From NCBI GenBank assembly GCA_028875725.1, contig JAPPCR010000006.1, positions 1 to 64,000 on the forward strand: 64,000 nucleotides of DNA, read 5' to 3'. This stretch comes from Acidobacteriota bacterium (GTDB taxonomy: Bacteria > Acidobacteriota > Thermoanaerobaculia > Multivoradales > Multivoraceae). A model generated the notes under the pieces. That model was not told where the DNA came from. It ran no database searches and saw nothing but the letters and a program-made list of their open reading frames with translations. The position numbers were made by a program, and so were the translations under genes. Below, piece by piece: positions 1 through 9,118 of this stretch (positions are counted from its first letter, which is position 1; the number at the start of each line of letters is the position of its first letter).

Positions 1-49
1 GGGCGGCCGCACGGTGGGCGCCGGCACCGTCACCGACATCGCCGAGTAA
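1..49 (+). CDS. tuf: Elongation factor Tu, 3' end only
   Basis: Only the last 15 codons lie in the window; the gene begins to the left of it. Reading from base 2 gives GGRTVGAGTVTDIAE followed by TAA at 47-49, which matches the conserved EF-Tu C-terminus (GGRTVGAG-V-T-I). EF-Tu delivers aminoacyl-tRNA to the ribosome as a GTP complex. A tuf gene just upstream of rpsJ is the usual str/S10 junction, so the context supports the call. A different copy of tuf elsewhere in the genome cannot be excluded. Confidence 0.85.
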   Translation, partial: GGRTVGAGTVTDIAE

Positions 50-100
50 TCGGTACCGGGTGCGTCAGGCGATCGAGGAAGGTTGGGATTCGAGGGAACG

Positions 101-415
101 ATGAACGAGAAGATCCGCATCCGGCTCAAGGCCTTCGACTACCGCATCCTGGATACGTCGACGCATGAGATCGTCGATACGGCCCGGCGCAGCGGCGCCC
201 GTGTGGTCGGTCCCATTCCGCTTCCGACTCACATCGCCCGGTACACGGTGAACCGTTCCCCGCATGTGGACAAGAAGTCGCGGGAGCAGTTCGAGATCCG
301 CACCCACAAGCGGTTGCTCGACATCTTCGAGCCCACCAGTCAGACCGTCGACGCGCTGATGAAGCTGGAGCTTCCCGCCGGCGTCGATGTCGAGATCAAG
401 GCGTTCGGTGCCTGA
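101..415 (+). CDS. rpsJ: 30S ribosomal protein S10
   Basis: This 104-residue protein ([18 protein letters not shown] start) is S10, a small-subunit head protein that also pairs with NusB in antitermination. The ATG at 101 is preferred over an in-frame TTG at 83 because the family begins at this position and a GAGGGA purine run lies just upstream. It is the first full gene of a fused S10-spc-alpha cluster and lies 51 bases after tuf. No promoter could be recognised in that gap, so it may be read through from tuf. Confidence 0.97.
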   Translation: MNEKIRIRLKAFDYRILDTSTHEIVDTARRSGARVVGPIPLPTHIARYTVNRSPHVDKKSREQFEIRTHKRLLDIFEPTSQTVDALMKLELPAGVDVEIKAFGA

Positions 416-446
416 GGCGCCTGAGGAGACTGAGGAGAAACCGGCG

Positions 447-1091
447 GTGAGCGCTAACAACAGCCAGACGAAGGGCCTGCTGGGTCGCAAGATCGGCATG
501 ACGCAGATCTACACCGAGGACGGGGCCGCGGTGCCGGTGACGGTACTCGAGGTCGGTCCCTGCCGGGTCGTTCAGCGCAAGACGGAAGCGTCCGACGGCT
601 ATGAGGCGGTGCAGATCGGCCTGGTCGAGAGCCGGCCGCCCAAACGGATCACGGAACCGCGGCGGGGTCACTTCAAGAAGGCCGGGGTCGATCCGATGCG
701 CCATCTGGCCGAAGTGCGGGTCGACGCGACCGACGAGTCGCAGCCGGGCGACGAGATCGAGGTTTCGATCTTCGAGGTCGGTTCCCGGGTGGACGTGATC
801 GGCACGGGCAAGGGCAAGGGGTTCCAGGGCGTCATGCGCCGGCACGGCTTCGGCGGCGGCCGCGCCACCCACGGCTCGATGTTCCATCGCGCCCCCGGCT
901 CGGTCGGGCAGTCCGCGAGTCCCTCGCGCGTGTTCCCCGGCATGCGGTTCCCCGGCCGGATGGGCGGCAAGCGGGTGACGACGAAGAAACTCGTGGTGGT
1001 CAAGGTGGATGCCGAGAACCGCCTCCTCTATCTGCGCGGCGCGGTTCCGGGCGCCCGCAGCGGCTTGGTCATGGTTCGGAGTTCGGTCTGA
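447..1091 (+). CDS. rplC: 50S ribosomal protein L3
   Basis: L3 is an early 23S rRNA-binding assembly protein close to the peptidyl-transferase centre. The chain opens with GLLGRKIGMTQIYTEDG and carries the glycine-rich internal loop (GKGKGFQGVMRRHGF and MGGKRVTTK) typical of the family; length is 214 residues from the GTG at 447. The open frame extends back to 387 inside rpsJ, but the purine run GAGGAGAAA just before 447 and family length favour GTG 447. Its stop overlaps the ATG of rplD (TGATG), which indicates translational coupling. Confidence 0.95.
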   Translation: MSANNSQTKGLLGRKIGMTQIYTEDGAAVPVTVLEVGPCRVVQRKTEASDGYEAVQIGLVESRPPKRITEPRRGHFKKAGVDPMRHLAEVRVDATDESQPGDEIEVSIFEVGSRVDVIGTGKGKGFQGVMRRHGFGGGRATHGSMFHRAPGSVGQSASPSRVFPGMRFPGRMGGKRVTTKKLVVVKVDAENRLLYLRGAVPGARSGLVMVRSSV

Positions 1092-1765
1092 TGCCAGAAA
1101 TCGCCGTCAAGAGTCTCGACAACAAGGCCGTCGGCAAGGTCGACTTGCCGGAGGAGGTCTTCTCCTACCCGTACAACGAGCACCTCATCCACCTGGCGGT
1201 AGTCGCCTTGCGGGCCGCGCAGCGCGCGGGAACCCACAAGGCCAAGGGCAGGCACGAGGTCCGCGGCTCCGGGGTCAAGCCGTATCGCCAGAAGGGGACG
1301 GGTCGTTCTCGGGCCGGCAGCCGCCGCTCGCCGCTCCGTCGTGGCGGTGGAGTCGTGCATGGACCTCACCCCCGCAGCCACCGCAACAAGCTGTCCCGGA
1401 ACGAGAAGCGGAACGCCCTCAAGTCGGCGCTGTCGAGGAAGCTCCTCGAAGAGCAGATCATGGTGATCGACTCGCTCGAGCTCGAAAGCCACAAGACGGG
1501 CGCCTTCGCGGCCTGCCTGAAGGATCTCGGCGTCGATGGCAAGGCGCTGATCGTCGACGATCACGGCAACCGCAACCTGATGCTGGCTTCGCGCAACCAT
1601 CCGCAGGTCAAGGCGGTCGATGCGCTGGGCGTCAACGTGTACGACGTCGTCGACCGGGGCTACGTCGTCTTCAGCGAGAACGCGATCGGGCGCCTTTCCA
1701 CCGTGCTGCAACGGCGCAGGCAACGGAACGGGAGCGAATCATGCCCCGGCGGGAGTGAAGAATGA
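1091..1765 (+). CDS. rplD: 50S ribosomal protein L4
   Basis: L4 (224 residues) binds 23S rRNA and lines the exit tunnel; in some bacteria it also represses the S10 operon. The basic tunnel loop is visible around residues 55-95 (VRGSGVKPYRQKGTGRSRAG then RRGGGVVHGPHPRSH). The gene starts inside the rplC stop (TGATG) and its own TGA overlaps the rplW start (ATGA), so L3, L4 and L23 are coupled. No L4-type leader hairpin was recognised upstream of rpsJ, so autoregulation is not shown here. Confidence 0.97.
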   Translation: MPEIAVKSLDNKAVGKVDLPEEVFSYPYNEHLIHLAVVALRAAQRAGTHKAKGRHEVRGSGVKPYRQKGTGRSRAGSRRSPLRRGGGVVHGPHPRSHRNKLSRNEKRNALKSALSRKLLEEQIMVIDSLELESHKTGAFAACLKDLGVDGKALIVDDHGNRNLMLASRNHPQVKAVDALGVNVYDVVDRGYVVFSENAIGRLSTVLQRRRQRNGSESCPGGSEE

Positions 1766-2049
1766 GAGTGCAGGACGTGCTGCGGCGCCCTTTGATCACC
1801 GAGAAGTCGACCGAGTTGCGGGATGGGAGCAACATCATCGCCTTCGTGGTCGACTCCCGGGCGAACAAGATCGAGGTGCGGAAGGCGGTCGAGACCCAGT
1901 TCGCGGGCGTCAAGGTGGCTGAGGTCCGGATCGCGAACGTGCACGGCAAGGTCCGCCGTCGCGGCCGGTTCGTCGGTCGAACACCCGACTGGAAGAAGGC
2001 ATACGTACGGCTGGCCGAGGGCCAGATCGATCTCTTCGACAACGTGTAG
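1762..2049 (+). CDS. rplW: 50S ribosomal protein L23
   Basis: L23 (95 residues) sits at the tunnel exit and is the docking site for trigger factor and SRP. The protein shows the family pattern: an N-terminal [11 protein letters not shown] segment, then VRKAVETQF and a basic loop ([19 protein letters not shown]) that contacts 23S rRNA. Its ATG overlaps the last codon of rplD. Length and context are standard. Confidence 0.96.
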   Translation: MRVQDVLRRPLITEKSTELRDGSNIIAFVVDSRANKIEVRKAVETQFAGVKVAEVRIANVHGKVRRRGRFVGRTPDWKKAYVRLAEGQIDLFDNV

Positions 2050-2071
2050 CGAGAGCCAGAGAGTCCAGGAC

Positions 2072-2902
<831 letters not shown>

Positions 2903-2931
2903 GTCGGCGGCAGCACGGAGAAGAGGACAGC

Positions 2932-3219
2932 ATGGCACGTTCACTCAGGAAGGGTTTCTTCATCGACAATCACCTCTACGACAAGGTGGCGGCGATGAAC
3001 GCGACCGGCGATCGCCGGGTCATCAAGACCTGGTCCCGCCGATCGACGATCATCCCCGACATGGTGGGGCATACGGTTGCCGTCCACAACGGCATGAAGT
3101 TCATCCCGGTCTTTGTCAGCGAGAACATGGTCGGTCACAAGCTCGGAGAGTTCGCCCAGACCCGCACCTTCCGGGGTCATGCGGGCGGCCGGCGGGAACG
3201 CAGGGCGCGTCCCCGCTAG
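2932..3219 (+). CDS. rpsS: 30S ribosomal protein S19
   Basis: S19 (95 residues) forms the head complex with S13 and contacts A- and P-site tRNA. The N-terminus [19 protein letters not shown] and the motif [18 protein letters not shown] are diagnostic. A GAAGAGGA purine stretch precedes the ATG. The gene sits in the canonical position between rplB and rplV. Confidence 0.97.
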   Translation: MARSLRKGFFIDNHLYDKVAAMNATGDRRVIKTWSRRSTIIPDMVGHTVAVHNGMKFIPVFVSENMVGHKLGEFAQTRTFRGHAGGRRERRARPR

Positions 3220-3267
3220 CCTGCGCCGAGATCCCGGCAGACGGCAGTATCCCCGAAGAGAGAAACG

Positions 3268-3615
3268 ATGGAAGCAACAGCCCGACTCAAGTACTTGCAG
3301 GCGTCACCGCAGAAGGTGCGCCTGGTCGCGGACCTGATCCGCGGTCGCGATGTGGAAGAGGCGTCGACCCTGCTGCAGTTGAGTACCAAGTCGGCGGCGC
3401 GGCCGGTCTACAAGCTGCTGCGGTCGGCGGTTGCCAACGCCGAGAACCGGGAGCCGGGAGTCGATCTCGGCGGTCTCTACGTCAAGGAGATCTTCGTCGA
3501 CGGCGGGCCGACCCTGAAGCGGCTGCGCCCGCAACCGATGGGCCGGGCCTTCCGCATCCTCAAACGGCAGAGTCACGTCACGATCAAGATCGATTCCCGC
3601 GACGGGAACGCCTAG
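3268..3615 (+). CDS. rplV: 50S ribosomal protein L22
   Basis: L22 (115 residues) contributes the beta-hairpin that narrows the exit tunnel and is a macrolide-resistance site. The family blocks [18 protein letters not shown] near the N-terminus and [19 protein letters not shown] near the C-terminus are present, the latter forming the tunnel hairpin. It begins 48 bases after rpsS with GAAGAGAGAAA upstream of the ATG. Confidence 0.97.
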   Translation: MEATARLKYLQASPQKVRLVADLIRGRDVEEASTLLQLSTKSAARPVYKLLRSAVANAENREPGVDLGGLYVKEIFVDGGPTLKRLRPQPMGRAFRILKRQSHVTIKIDSRDGNA

Positions 3616-3641
3616 AGGGCAGAGCCAAGTCAGGAGCGTTC

Positions 3642-4292
3642 ATGGGTCAGAAGACACATCCCTACGGTTTTCGCCTGGTCTACAACCAGGGTTGGCATTC
3701 GCGCTGGTACGCCGAGCGCGACTACGCCGGTACCCTGAAGTCGGACATCGAGCTGCGGACCGGACTGAAGAAACGGCTCATGCACGCCGGCGTCAGCCAG
3801 ATCGACATCGAACGTGCCGCGGACAAGCTGCGCGTGACGATCTACACCTCGCGTCCAGGCATCATCATCGGCCGCAAGGGTGCCGAGGTGGACAAGCTGC
3901 GCGACGATCTGAGCCGGCAGATGGGGCAGGAAGTCCACATCAACATCCAGGAGATTCAGCGCCCGGAGCTCGACGCCCAACTCGTGGCCGAGGCGATCGC
4001 CGGCCAGCTCCTGCGCCGGATCGCTTTCCGGCGGGCGATGAAGAAGGCGATGGAGTCAGCGTTTCGTTTCGGCGCCAAGGGCGTCAAGATCATGGTGTCG
4101 GGCCGGCTCGGCGGCAACGAGATTGCCCGAACCGAGTGGTACCAGGAAGGGCGTCTGCCGCTGCACACGCTGAAGGCGGATATCGACTACGGAATCGCGG
4201 AGTCGTTCACGACCTACGGTGTGATCGGAGTCAAGGTCTGGGTCTACCGGGGCGACCTGTCGCGGGAGCGCGGCCGCCGGACGGCGGCCTGA
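3642..4292 (+). CDS. rpsC: 30S ribosomal protein S3
   Basis: S3 (216 residues) lies at the mRNA entry channel and has mRNA helicase activity with S4. It starts [20 protein letters not shown], has the KH-domain signature [17 protein letters not shown] near residues 74-90 and the C-terminal domain ending in a basic tail. A CAGGAG Shine-Dalgarno lies upstream of the ATG. S4, its usual functional partner, is not encoded in this cluster. Confidence 0.97.
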   Translation: MGQKTHPYGFRLVYNQGWHSRWYAERDYAGTLKSDIELRTGLKKRLMHAGVSQIDIERAADKLRVTIYTSRPGIIIGRKGAEVDKLRDDLSRQMGQEVHINIQEIQRPELDAQLVAEAIAGQLLRRIAFRRAMKKAMESAFRFGAKGVKIMVSGRLGGNEIARTEWYQEGRLPLHTLKADIDYGIAESFTTYGVIGVKVWVYRGDLSRERGRRTAA

Positions 4293-4327
4293 GGGTCGGA
4301 CGCCGGGATTCGAAGGAGTAACGAGCG

Positions 4328-4747
4328 ATGTTGATGCCGAAGAAGGTCAAGTTCCGCAAGCACCACCGCGGCCGCCGCCGCGGTCTGGCCAAGGGCGGCA
4401 ACGTGGTGTCCTTCGGCGAGTACGGGTTGCAGGCGCAGGAGGCCGGCTGGGTCACCGCGCGACAGATCGAAGCCGCCCGAATCGCCATCACCCGTCACAT
4501 CAAGCGGTCGGGAAAGGTCTGGATCCGGGTGTTCCCGGACAAGCCGATCACCAAGAAGCCGTTGGAGACGAGAATGGGCAAGGGCAAGGGCAACCCCGAG
4601 GAGTGGGTTGCCGTCGTACGGCCCGCCCGGATCCTCTACGAGCTCGAAGGCGTGTCGCCGGAACTCGCCAGGTCGGCGATGCGGCTCGCTTCCCACAAGC
4701 TCGGAATCAAGACCAGGTTCGTCGCGCGCCACGGCGTGCAGATCTGA
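4328..4747 (+). CDS. rplP: 50S ribosomal protein L16
   Basis: L16 (139 residues) binds near the A site and helps 50S maturation. Typical segments are [19 protein letters not shown] at the start, [10 protein letters not shown], and [19 protein letters not shown]. Two ATGs are close together (4328 and 4334); AAGGAG at 4313-4318 is spaced for 4328. It is followed 13 bases later by rpmC. Confidence 0.97.
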   Translation: MLMPKKVKFRKHHRGRRRGLAKGGNVVSFGEYGLQAQEAGWVTARQIEAARIAITRHIKRSGKVWIRVFPDKPITKKPLETRMGKGKGNPEEWVAVVRPARILYELEGVSPELARSAMRLASHKLGIKTRFVARHGVQI

Positions 4748-4760
4748 GGGTGGCGAGGCG

Positions 4761-4949
4761 ATGAAGGCAAGCGAACTCAGGGACCTGACGGAGGAGGAAC
4801 TACGCCAGAAGGAGGAGGAGTTGGCCGATCAGCTGTTTGCCCTGCGGCTGCAGAAATCGATCGGACAGCTCGAGAAGCCAAGCAGGATCAGGAATGCCCG
4901 GGTCGAACTGGCGCGGGTTCTGACCGTTCTGCGTGAGAAGGCGAAGTGA
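4761..4949 (+). CDS. rpmC: 50S ribosomal protein L29
   Basis: L29 (62 residues) is a small two-helix protein at the tunnel exit beside L23. The sequence MKASELRDLTEEELRQKEEE followed by LFALRLQKSIGQLEKPSRIR is typical, including the conserved arginine-rich second helix. The gene starts at ATG 4761, after GAGGGTGGCGAGG. Its TGA overlaps the GTG start of rpsQ (GTGA). Confidence 0.96.
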   Translation: MKASELRDLTEEELRQKEEELADQLFALRLQKSIGQLEKPSRIRNARVELARVLTVLREKAK

Positions 4950-5230
4950 ATGAAATGAACGCTGAGCAGGAAACAACGCGAGGCCGCCGACAGGTCCGGG
5001 TCGGCAAGGTCGTGAGCGCGAAGATGGACAAGACAGTCGTCGTGGCGGTCGAGAAGACGGTCATGCACAGGCTCTACCACCGGCTGATGAAGAAGTCGTC
5101 CCGGTTCGTCGCCCACGATGAAGCGAACGACTGCCGCGAGGGAGACGTCGTGTCCCTCGTCTCGACCCGACCGCTCTCGCGCCGGAAGCGCTGGCGTGTG
5201 CAGCGAGTCGTCAAGCGGGCGGAAGGGTAG
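4946..5230 (+). CDS. rpsQ: 30S ribosomal protein S17
   Basis: S17 (94 residues from GTG 4946) is a primary 16S rRNA-binding protein with an OB fold. The family motif [17 protein letters not shown] lies near residues 20-36 and [18 protein letters not shown] follows. The GTG at 4946 overlaps the rpmC stop and has GAGAAGG at a good distance; an ATG at 4955 is a possible alternative. Only the first few residues depend on that choice. Confidence 0.95.
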   Translation: MNEMNAEQETTRGRRQVRVGKVVSAKMDKTVVVAVEKTVMHRLYHRLMKKSSRFVAHDEANDCREGDVVSLVSTRPLSRRKRWRVQRVVKRAEG

Positions 5231-5238
5231 GCGGGGCC

Positions 5239-5607
5239 ATGATCCAGATGGGAACAATGCTCGATGTCGCCGACAACTCGGGAGCGAAGCGCATCGCGTG
5301 CATCACGCTGCGGGGCGGTTCCTCGGGCCAGTACGGTGCGCTGGGCGACGTGATCACGGCTTCGGTCAAGGAGGCGACGCCGGAGGGCACGGTCAAGAAG
5401 GGTCAGGTCGTTCGCGCGGTCATCGTGCGGACGCGCAAGGAACGTCGCCGGCGGGACGGCAGCTACATCCGGTTCGACAACAATGCCGCGGTTCTGATCA
5501 ACGAGGCGCGGGAGCCGATCGGCACCCGAGTCTTCGGGCCGGTCGCTCGTGAGCTACGGGAGCGGCGCTTCATGCGGATCGTCTCGCTGGCGCCGGAGGT
5601 GATCTGA
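5239..5607 (+). CDS. rplN: 50S ribosomal protein L14
   Basis: L14 (122 residues) forms inter-subunit bridges with 16S rRNA and binds L19 and silencing factor RsfS. It shows [19 protein letters not shown] at the start and the block [20 protein letters not shown], both diagnostic. It is the first gene of the spc part of the cluster and lies only 8 bases after rpsQ, with no sign of a separate promoter. Confidence 0.97.
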   Translation: MIQMGTMLDVADNSGAKRIACITLRGGSSGQYGALGDVITASVKEATPEGTVKKGQVVRAVIVRTRKERRRRDGSYIRFDNNAAVLINEAREPIGTRVFGPVARELRERRFMRIVSLAPEVI

Positions 5608-5608
5608 C

Positions 5609-5932
5609 GTGCGCAGGCTGAAAATCAAGAAGGGCGACGAGGTCCTCGTCATCGCTGGCCGCAACCGCGGAACGCGCAGCCGGGTGTTGCGCGTTCTCCC
5701 TGGTTCCGAACGGGTCATCGTCGAGCGCGTGAACATGGTCAAGAAGCACGAGCGGCCGAACCCGCAGCGCCAGGTCCAGGGCGGCATCCTGGAGCGGGAG
5801 GCGCCGATCCACATCTCGAATCTCATGGTGATCTGCCCTGACACGGACAAGCCGACGCGGGTAGGGCGGCGTCGCCTTGAAGATGGCAAGCTGACCCGGT
5901 ACGCCAAGGTCAGCGGCTCGGTGTTGAGCTGA
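5609..5932 (+). CDS. rplX: 50S ribosomal protein L24
   Basis: L24 (107 residues) is an assembly initiator that binds the 5' part of 23S rRNA. The KOW motif is visible near the start ([20 protein letters not shown]) and the family loop [18 protein letters not shown] follows. It begins at GTG 5609, one base after the rplN stop, and its stop overlaps the rplE ATG (TGATG), so translation is probably coupled on both sides. Confidence 0.96.
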   Translation: MRRLKIKKGDEVLVIAGRNRGTRSRVLRVLPGSERVIVERVNMVKKHERPNPQRQVQGGILEREAPIHISNLMVICPDTDKPTRVGRRRLEDGKLTRYAKVSGSVLS

Positions 5933-6474
5933 TGGTTCCACGACTCAGGACCCTGTACCAGGAGGAGGTCACGAAGAGCCTCCAGGAGGAGTTCGGCATC
6001 GCCAACCCGATGGCGGTCCCCCGGCTGGAGAAGATCGTGCTCAACATGGGCATTGGCGAAGCGATCCAGAACATCAAGGTGCTGGAGAACGCCGTGCCCG
6101 AGCTGGCGCTGATCGCCGGGCAGCAGCCCGTGATCACCCGCGCGCGAAAGTCGATCGCCGCCTTCAAGCTGCGTGCGGGAATGCCGATCGGCTGCCGGGT
6201 CACCCTGCGCCGCAACCGCATGTGGTACTTCCTCGACCGGCTGATCACCGTGGCGCTGCCACGGGTGCGTGACTTCCGGGGCATTTCGGACCGGAGCTTC
6301 GACGGTCGGGGCAGCTACACGCTGGGCATTCGCGATCACCTCATCTTCCCCGAGGTCGACTACTCCAAGAGTGACGGCTCCAAGGGAATCAACGTGACGC
6401 TCGTGACGTCGGCGGAGTCGGACGCTCAGGCGCTGCATCTACTGCGGGGTCTGGGAATGCCGTTCGCGGATTGA
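5932..6474 (+). CDS. rplE: 50S ribosomal protein L5
   Basis: L5 (180 residues) binds 5S rRNA and contacts P-site tRNA and S13. Recognisable segments are [35 protein letters not shown] and [20 protein letters not shown]. The ATG overlaps the rplX stop. In most bacteria rpsN follows directly, but here the next gene is rpsH after only 40 bases. Confidence 0.97.
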   Translation: MVPRLRTLYQEEVTKSLQEEFGIANPMAVPRLEKIVLNMGIGEAIQNIKVLENAVPELALIAGQQPVITRARKSIAAFKLRAGMPIGCRVTLRRNRMWYFLDRLITVALPRVRDFRGISDRSFDGRGSYTLGIRDHLIFPEVDYSKSDGSKGINVTLVTSAESDAQALHLLRGLGMPFAD

Positions 6475-6514
6475 ACTTCCGCTACCAGGAACCGAGGAAT
6501 TCAAGGACAGATCG

Positions 6515-6913
6515 ATGACCGTAACCGACCCCATCGCGGACCTGCTGACGACGATCCGCAACGCCCTGATCGTCAAGCACGATCGCACCGAGGCGCCCGC
6601 CTCGAAGCTGAAGATCGCGTTGTGCCGGGTACTGCGCGACCAGGGCTACATCAGCGACTACGAGGTGTTCGACTCGCCTCCCGGCCGGACGCTGCGGATC
6701 TTCCTTGCCTACGACAAGGAGGGGGTGCCGGCGATCACGAGGCTGCGCAAGATCAGCAAGCCGGGACGCCGCACTTACCGTGCGGCCGACGATCTGAAAC
6801 CGGTGCTGAACGGTTTGGGGGTCGCGATCCTCTCGACCTCGCAGGGCCTTCTGACCGACGCCCAGGCGCGACGGCAGCGGGTCGGCGGCGAGGTCCTGTG
6901 TGAGGTGTACTAG
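6515..6913 (+). CDS. rpsH: 30S ribosomal protein S8
   Basis: S8 (132 residues) binds 16S rRNA helix 21 and in some bacteria represses the spc operon. It starts MTVTDPIADLLTTIRNAL and ends with the block ILSTSQGLLTDAQARRQRVGGEVLCEVY-type C-terminus, where the STSQG loop is the rRNA-binding core. The 40-base gap before it contains no reading frame for S14. Confidence 0.97.
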   Translation: MTVTDPIADLLTTIRNALIVKHDRTEAPASKLKIALCRVLRDQGYISDYEVFDSPPGRTLRIFLAYDKEGVPAITRLRKISKPGRRTYRAADDLKPVLNGLGVAILSTSQGLLTDAQARRQRVGGEVLCEVY

Positions 6914-6916
6914 AAG

Positions 6917-7462
6917 ATGTCGCGTATAGGGAAAGCACCGATCTCGTTGCCGGCGAAGACGACGGTCGCGATCAACGGCGGTACGGTGACGATCGAAGGG
7001 CCGCGGGGCAGACTGGAGCAGCCCCTTCAGCCCGGTATCGAGGTAAGGGTGGAGGACGGCGTGGTGACGCTGCACCGCTCCGGCTCGACCGGCGAGGAGC
7101 GGGCCCGGCACGGCCTGGCGCGGGCACTCCTGGCGAATGCAGTGGTTGGCGTCACGGAGGGCTTCCGGCGCGAGCTCGAGATCGTCGGCGTCGGCTATCG
7201 GGGAGAGGTCAAGGGCCGCGAGGTTCATCTTGCGCTCGGATACTCCCACCCCGTGGTCTACCCGGTGCCGGAGGGCGTGGACGTCTCGATCGACGAGAGG
7301 GCGAATCGCATCACTGTTTCCGGCAACGACAAGCAGCAGGTGGGGCAGGTCGCCGCCGACCTTCGCAGCCTGCGCAAGCCCGACGCGTACAAGGGCAAGG
7401 GCATCCGCTACCGCGACGAGGAGATCCGGCTCAAGGTCGGCAAGGCGGCGGCGACCGCATAG
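6917..7462 (+). CDS. rplF: 50S ribosomal protein L6
   Basis: L6 (181 residues) lies near the sarcin-ricin loop and the factor-binding site. It begins [19 protein letters not shown] and carries the C-terminal signature [20 protein letters not shown]. The ATG is 3 bases after the rpsH stop, inside TAGAAGATG, so its ribosome-binding site lies within the end of rpsH. Confidence 0.97.
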   Translation: MSRIGKAPISLPAKTTVAINGGTVTIEGPRGRLEQPLQPGIEVRVEDGVVTLHRSGSTGEERARHGLARALLANAVVGVTEGFRRELEIVGVGYRGEVKGREVHLALGYSHPVVYPVPEGVDVSIDERANRITVSGNDKQQVGQVAADLRSLRKPDAYKGKGIRYRDEEIRLKVGKAAATA

Positions 7463-7490
7463 GACAGGTTCGGAACAGGAAAGACAAGGC

Positions 7491-7877
7491 ATGAGTGATC
7501 TGCGCAGAAAGAGAACGCTCGACCGCAGCCGCCGGCAGCAGCGGGCGCGATACCGCGTCCGCAAGAAGCTGCGTGGCTCACAGGAACGGCCTCGCCTCGC
7601 CGTGCACAAGAGCCGGCGTCACATCTACGCCCAGTTGATCGACGATCGGTCGGGCAACACCCTGGCCTTCGCGAGTTCGCTCGAGTCGGATCTCCAGGGA
7701 GCGCTCGAGGGTTCGACGGGAAGCCGCAAGGCGGCGCAGGCCGTGGGTCAGGTGCTGGCCGAGCGCGCGAAGGAAAAGGGCTTCCGCTCGGTCGTCTTCG
7801 ACCGGGGCGGATTCCTGTATCACGGCAGGATCCAGGCGCTTGCCGACAGCGCGCGCGAGGGAGGCCTCGAGTTCTGA
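7491..7877 (+). CDS. rplR: 50S ribosomal protein L18
   Basis: L18 (128 residues) delivers 5S rRNA to the 50S subunit together with L5. The sequence has the basic N-terminal tail, then [20 protein letters not shown] and the C-terminal [21 protein letters not shown], all typical. ATG 7491 is used because upstream in-frame codons belong to rplF and the family starts here. A 55-base gap with an odd duplication separates it from rpsE. Confidence 0.97.
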   Translation: MSDLRRKRTLDRSRRQQRARYRVRKKLRGSQERPRLAVHKSRRHIYAQLIDDRSGNTLAFASSLESDLQGALEGSTGSRKAAQAVGQVLAERAKEKGFRSVVFDRGGFLYHGRIQALADSAREGGLEF

Positions 7878-7908
7878 TGAACCGGAGCCGGCAGGGAAGT
7901 AAAGGAGT

Positions 7909-7946
7909 GAACAGTGGCCAGGGACACGAACAGTGGCTAGAGACAT
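7909..7946 (+). repeat. Imperfect 19-bp tandem duplication spanning the rpsE start
   Basis: Bases 7909-7927 and 7928-7946 are adjacent copies of the same 19-mer (gaacagtggccagggacac then gaacagtggctagagacat), matching at 16 of 19 positions. Each copy holds a GTG start context. The first GTG (7914) has the strong ribosome-binding site AAAGGAG at 7901-7907, but its frame encodes only MARDTNSG before TAG at 7938-7940. The second GTG (7933) opens rpsE, in another frame. The duplication has therefore moved the real start about 19 bases away from its best ribosome-binding site. Confidence 0.85.
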
Positions 7947-8553
7947 AGACCTCGACAGCGAGTTCTTCGAGCAGGTTGTCGACATCAACCGCGTGACGAA
8001 GGTCGTCAAGGGCGGCAAGAACTTCTCGTTCACCGCCCTGGTCGTTATCGGCGACGGCAACGGCCGGGTCGGCTACGGCTCGGGCAAGGCGAAAGAGGTT
8101 CCGGCCGCCATCCGGAAGGGAATTCAGATCGCCAAGCGCAACCTGGTGCAGGTGCCGCTTGCCGGAACCACGATCCCGCATGAGACGGTGGGCGTCTTCG
8201 GCGCCGGCCGCGTGATGTTGAAGCCGGCTTCCGAGGGAACCGGCGTGATCGCCGGCGGAGCCGTGCGCGCCGTGGTCGAAGGCGCCGGCATCCAGGACAT
8301 CCTGACCAAGTCACTGGGCACGACGAACCCGCAGAACGTGGTCAAGGCGACCTTCGCCGGGCTCATGTCCCTCCGCAACGAGAAGCAGGTTCGGACCTTG
8401 CGGGGACTGGAGTCGCTCGACGGCCTGGCAGGCGGTTCGACGAATGGAGGCAGTTCGACAAACGGAGATCGGGGAGGTGCCGAAAGTGGCAGGCAAGACG
8501 ATACGGATTCAGCAGGTGCGGAGCGCGATCGGGAGGCCGAAGCCGCAACGTGA
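7933..8553 (+). CDS. rpsE: 30S ribosomal protein S5 with C-terminal extension
   Basis: S5 (206 residues) is needed for decoding fidelity and the mRNA entry helicase. Family blocks are [40 protein letters not shown] and [17 protein letters not shown]. The frame is closed upstream by TAA at 7900-7902, so GTG 7933 is the only reasonable start, even though AAAGGAG is closer to an out-of-frame GTG at 7914. The core ends near residue 161. A further ~45 residues rich in G, S, T, D and E follow, and their coding DNA runs 68 bases into rpmD. Part of the tail is an 18-base tandem duplication (8431-8448 and 8449-8466) giving [12 protein letters not shown]. Confidence 0.95.
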   Translation: MARDIDLDSEFFEQVVDINRVTKVVKGGKNFSFTALVVIGDGNGRVGYGSGKAKEVPAAIRKGIQIAKRNLVQVPLAGTTIPHETVGVFGAGRVMLKPASEGTGVIAGGAVRAVVEGAGIQDILTKSLGTTNPQNVVKATFAGLMSLRNEKQVRTLRGLESLDGLAGGSTNGGSSTNGDRGGAESGRQDDTDSAGAERDREAEAAT

Positions 8554-8671
8554 AGTGCTGCGCAGCCTGGGTCTGAGGCGTATCCGTCACGTCGTGGAAC
8601 GCGAGGACACCCAGGCAGTGCGTGGCATGGTGCGGAAGATTCCCCATCTCGTCCAGGTCCTGGAGGACTGA
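8486..8671 (+). CDS. rpmD: 50S ribosomal protein L30
   Basis: L30 (61 residues) is a small 50S protein. The sequence [20 protein letters not shown] then [20 protein letters not shown] is typical, with the conserved two-helix, three-strand fold. GTG 8486 is preferred over an in-frame ATG at 8444 because GGGGAGG lies just upstream and the family starts here. The first 68 bases overlap the 3' end of rpsE in another frame, an uncommon arrangement for these two genes. Confidence 0.92.
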   Translation: MAGKTIRIQQVRSAIGRPKPQREVLRSLGLRRIRHVVEREDTQAVRGMVRKIPHLVQVLED

Positions 8672-8672
8672 A

Positions 8673-9107
8673 ATGAAGCTGCACGATCTCAAACCGGCGA
8701 AGGCCAGCCGCCGCCCGCGGAAGCGGGTCGGCCGTGGTCCGGGTTCGGGCACGGGAAAGACCGCCGGGCGCGGCCACAAGGGTCAGCGCTCCCGGGCGGG
8801 CTTCTCGAGGCGGGCGGGCTTCGAAGGCGGTCAGATGCCTCTGATTCGCCGGGTGCCGAAGCGCGGGTTCACGAACATCTTCCGCACCGAGTACACGGTG
8901 ATCAACGTCGGCGATCTCGATGGTCTCGGCGAGACGATCGACGTCGAACTTCTCGTCTCCCGTGGGCGGGTACGCCGCGGCATGAAGCTCAAGGTTCTTG
9001 GCGACGGCGACGCGCCGTCCGGTGTGACCGTGCGTGCCCACCGCTTCAGCACCTCCGCGCGTGCCAAGATCGAGGCCGCGGGCGGCGTCTGTGAAGTGAT
9101 CGGCTGA
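8673..9107 (+). CDS. rplO: 50S ribosomal protein L15
   Basis: L15 (144 residues) is a late-assembly 50S protein with a long basic N-terminal extension. It starts MKLHDLKPAKASRRPRKRVG and contains GRGPGSGTGKTAGRGHKGQ and SRRAGFEGGQMPLIRRVPKR. ATG 8673 follows the rpmD stop by one base, with GGAGGACTGAA upstream as the ribosome-binding site. Confidence 0.97.
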   Translation: MKLHDLKPAKASRRPRKRVGRGPGSGTGKTAGRGHKGQRSRAGFSRRAGFEGGQMPLIRRVPKRGFTNIFRTEYTVINVGDLDGLGETIDVELLVSRGRVRRGMKLKVLGDGDAPSGVTVRAHRFSTSARAKIEAAGGVCEVIG

Positions 9108-9118
9108 CGGAGTAGATC

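Noticed and set aside
387..446. Upstream start for rplC at 387
   Set aside because: It would overlap rpsJ and add residues absent from L3; GTG 447 has a suitable purine run upstream.
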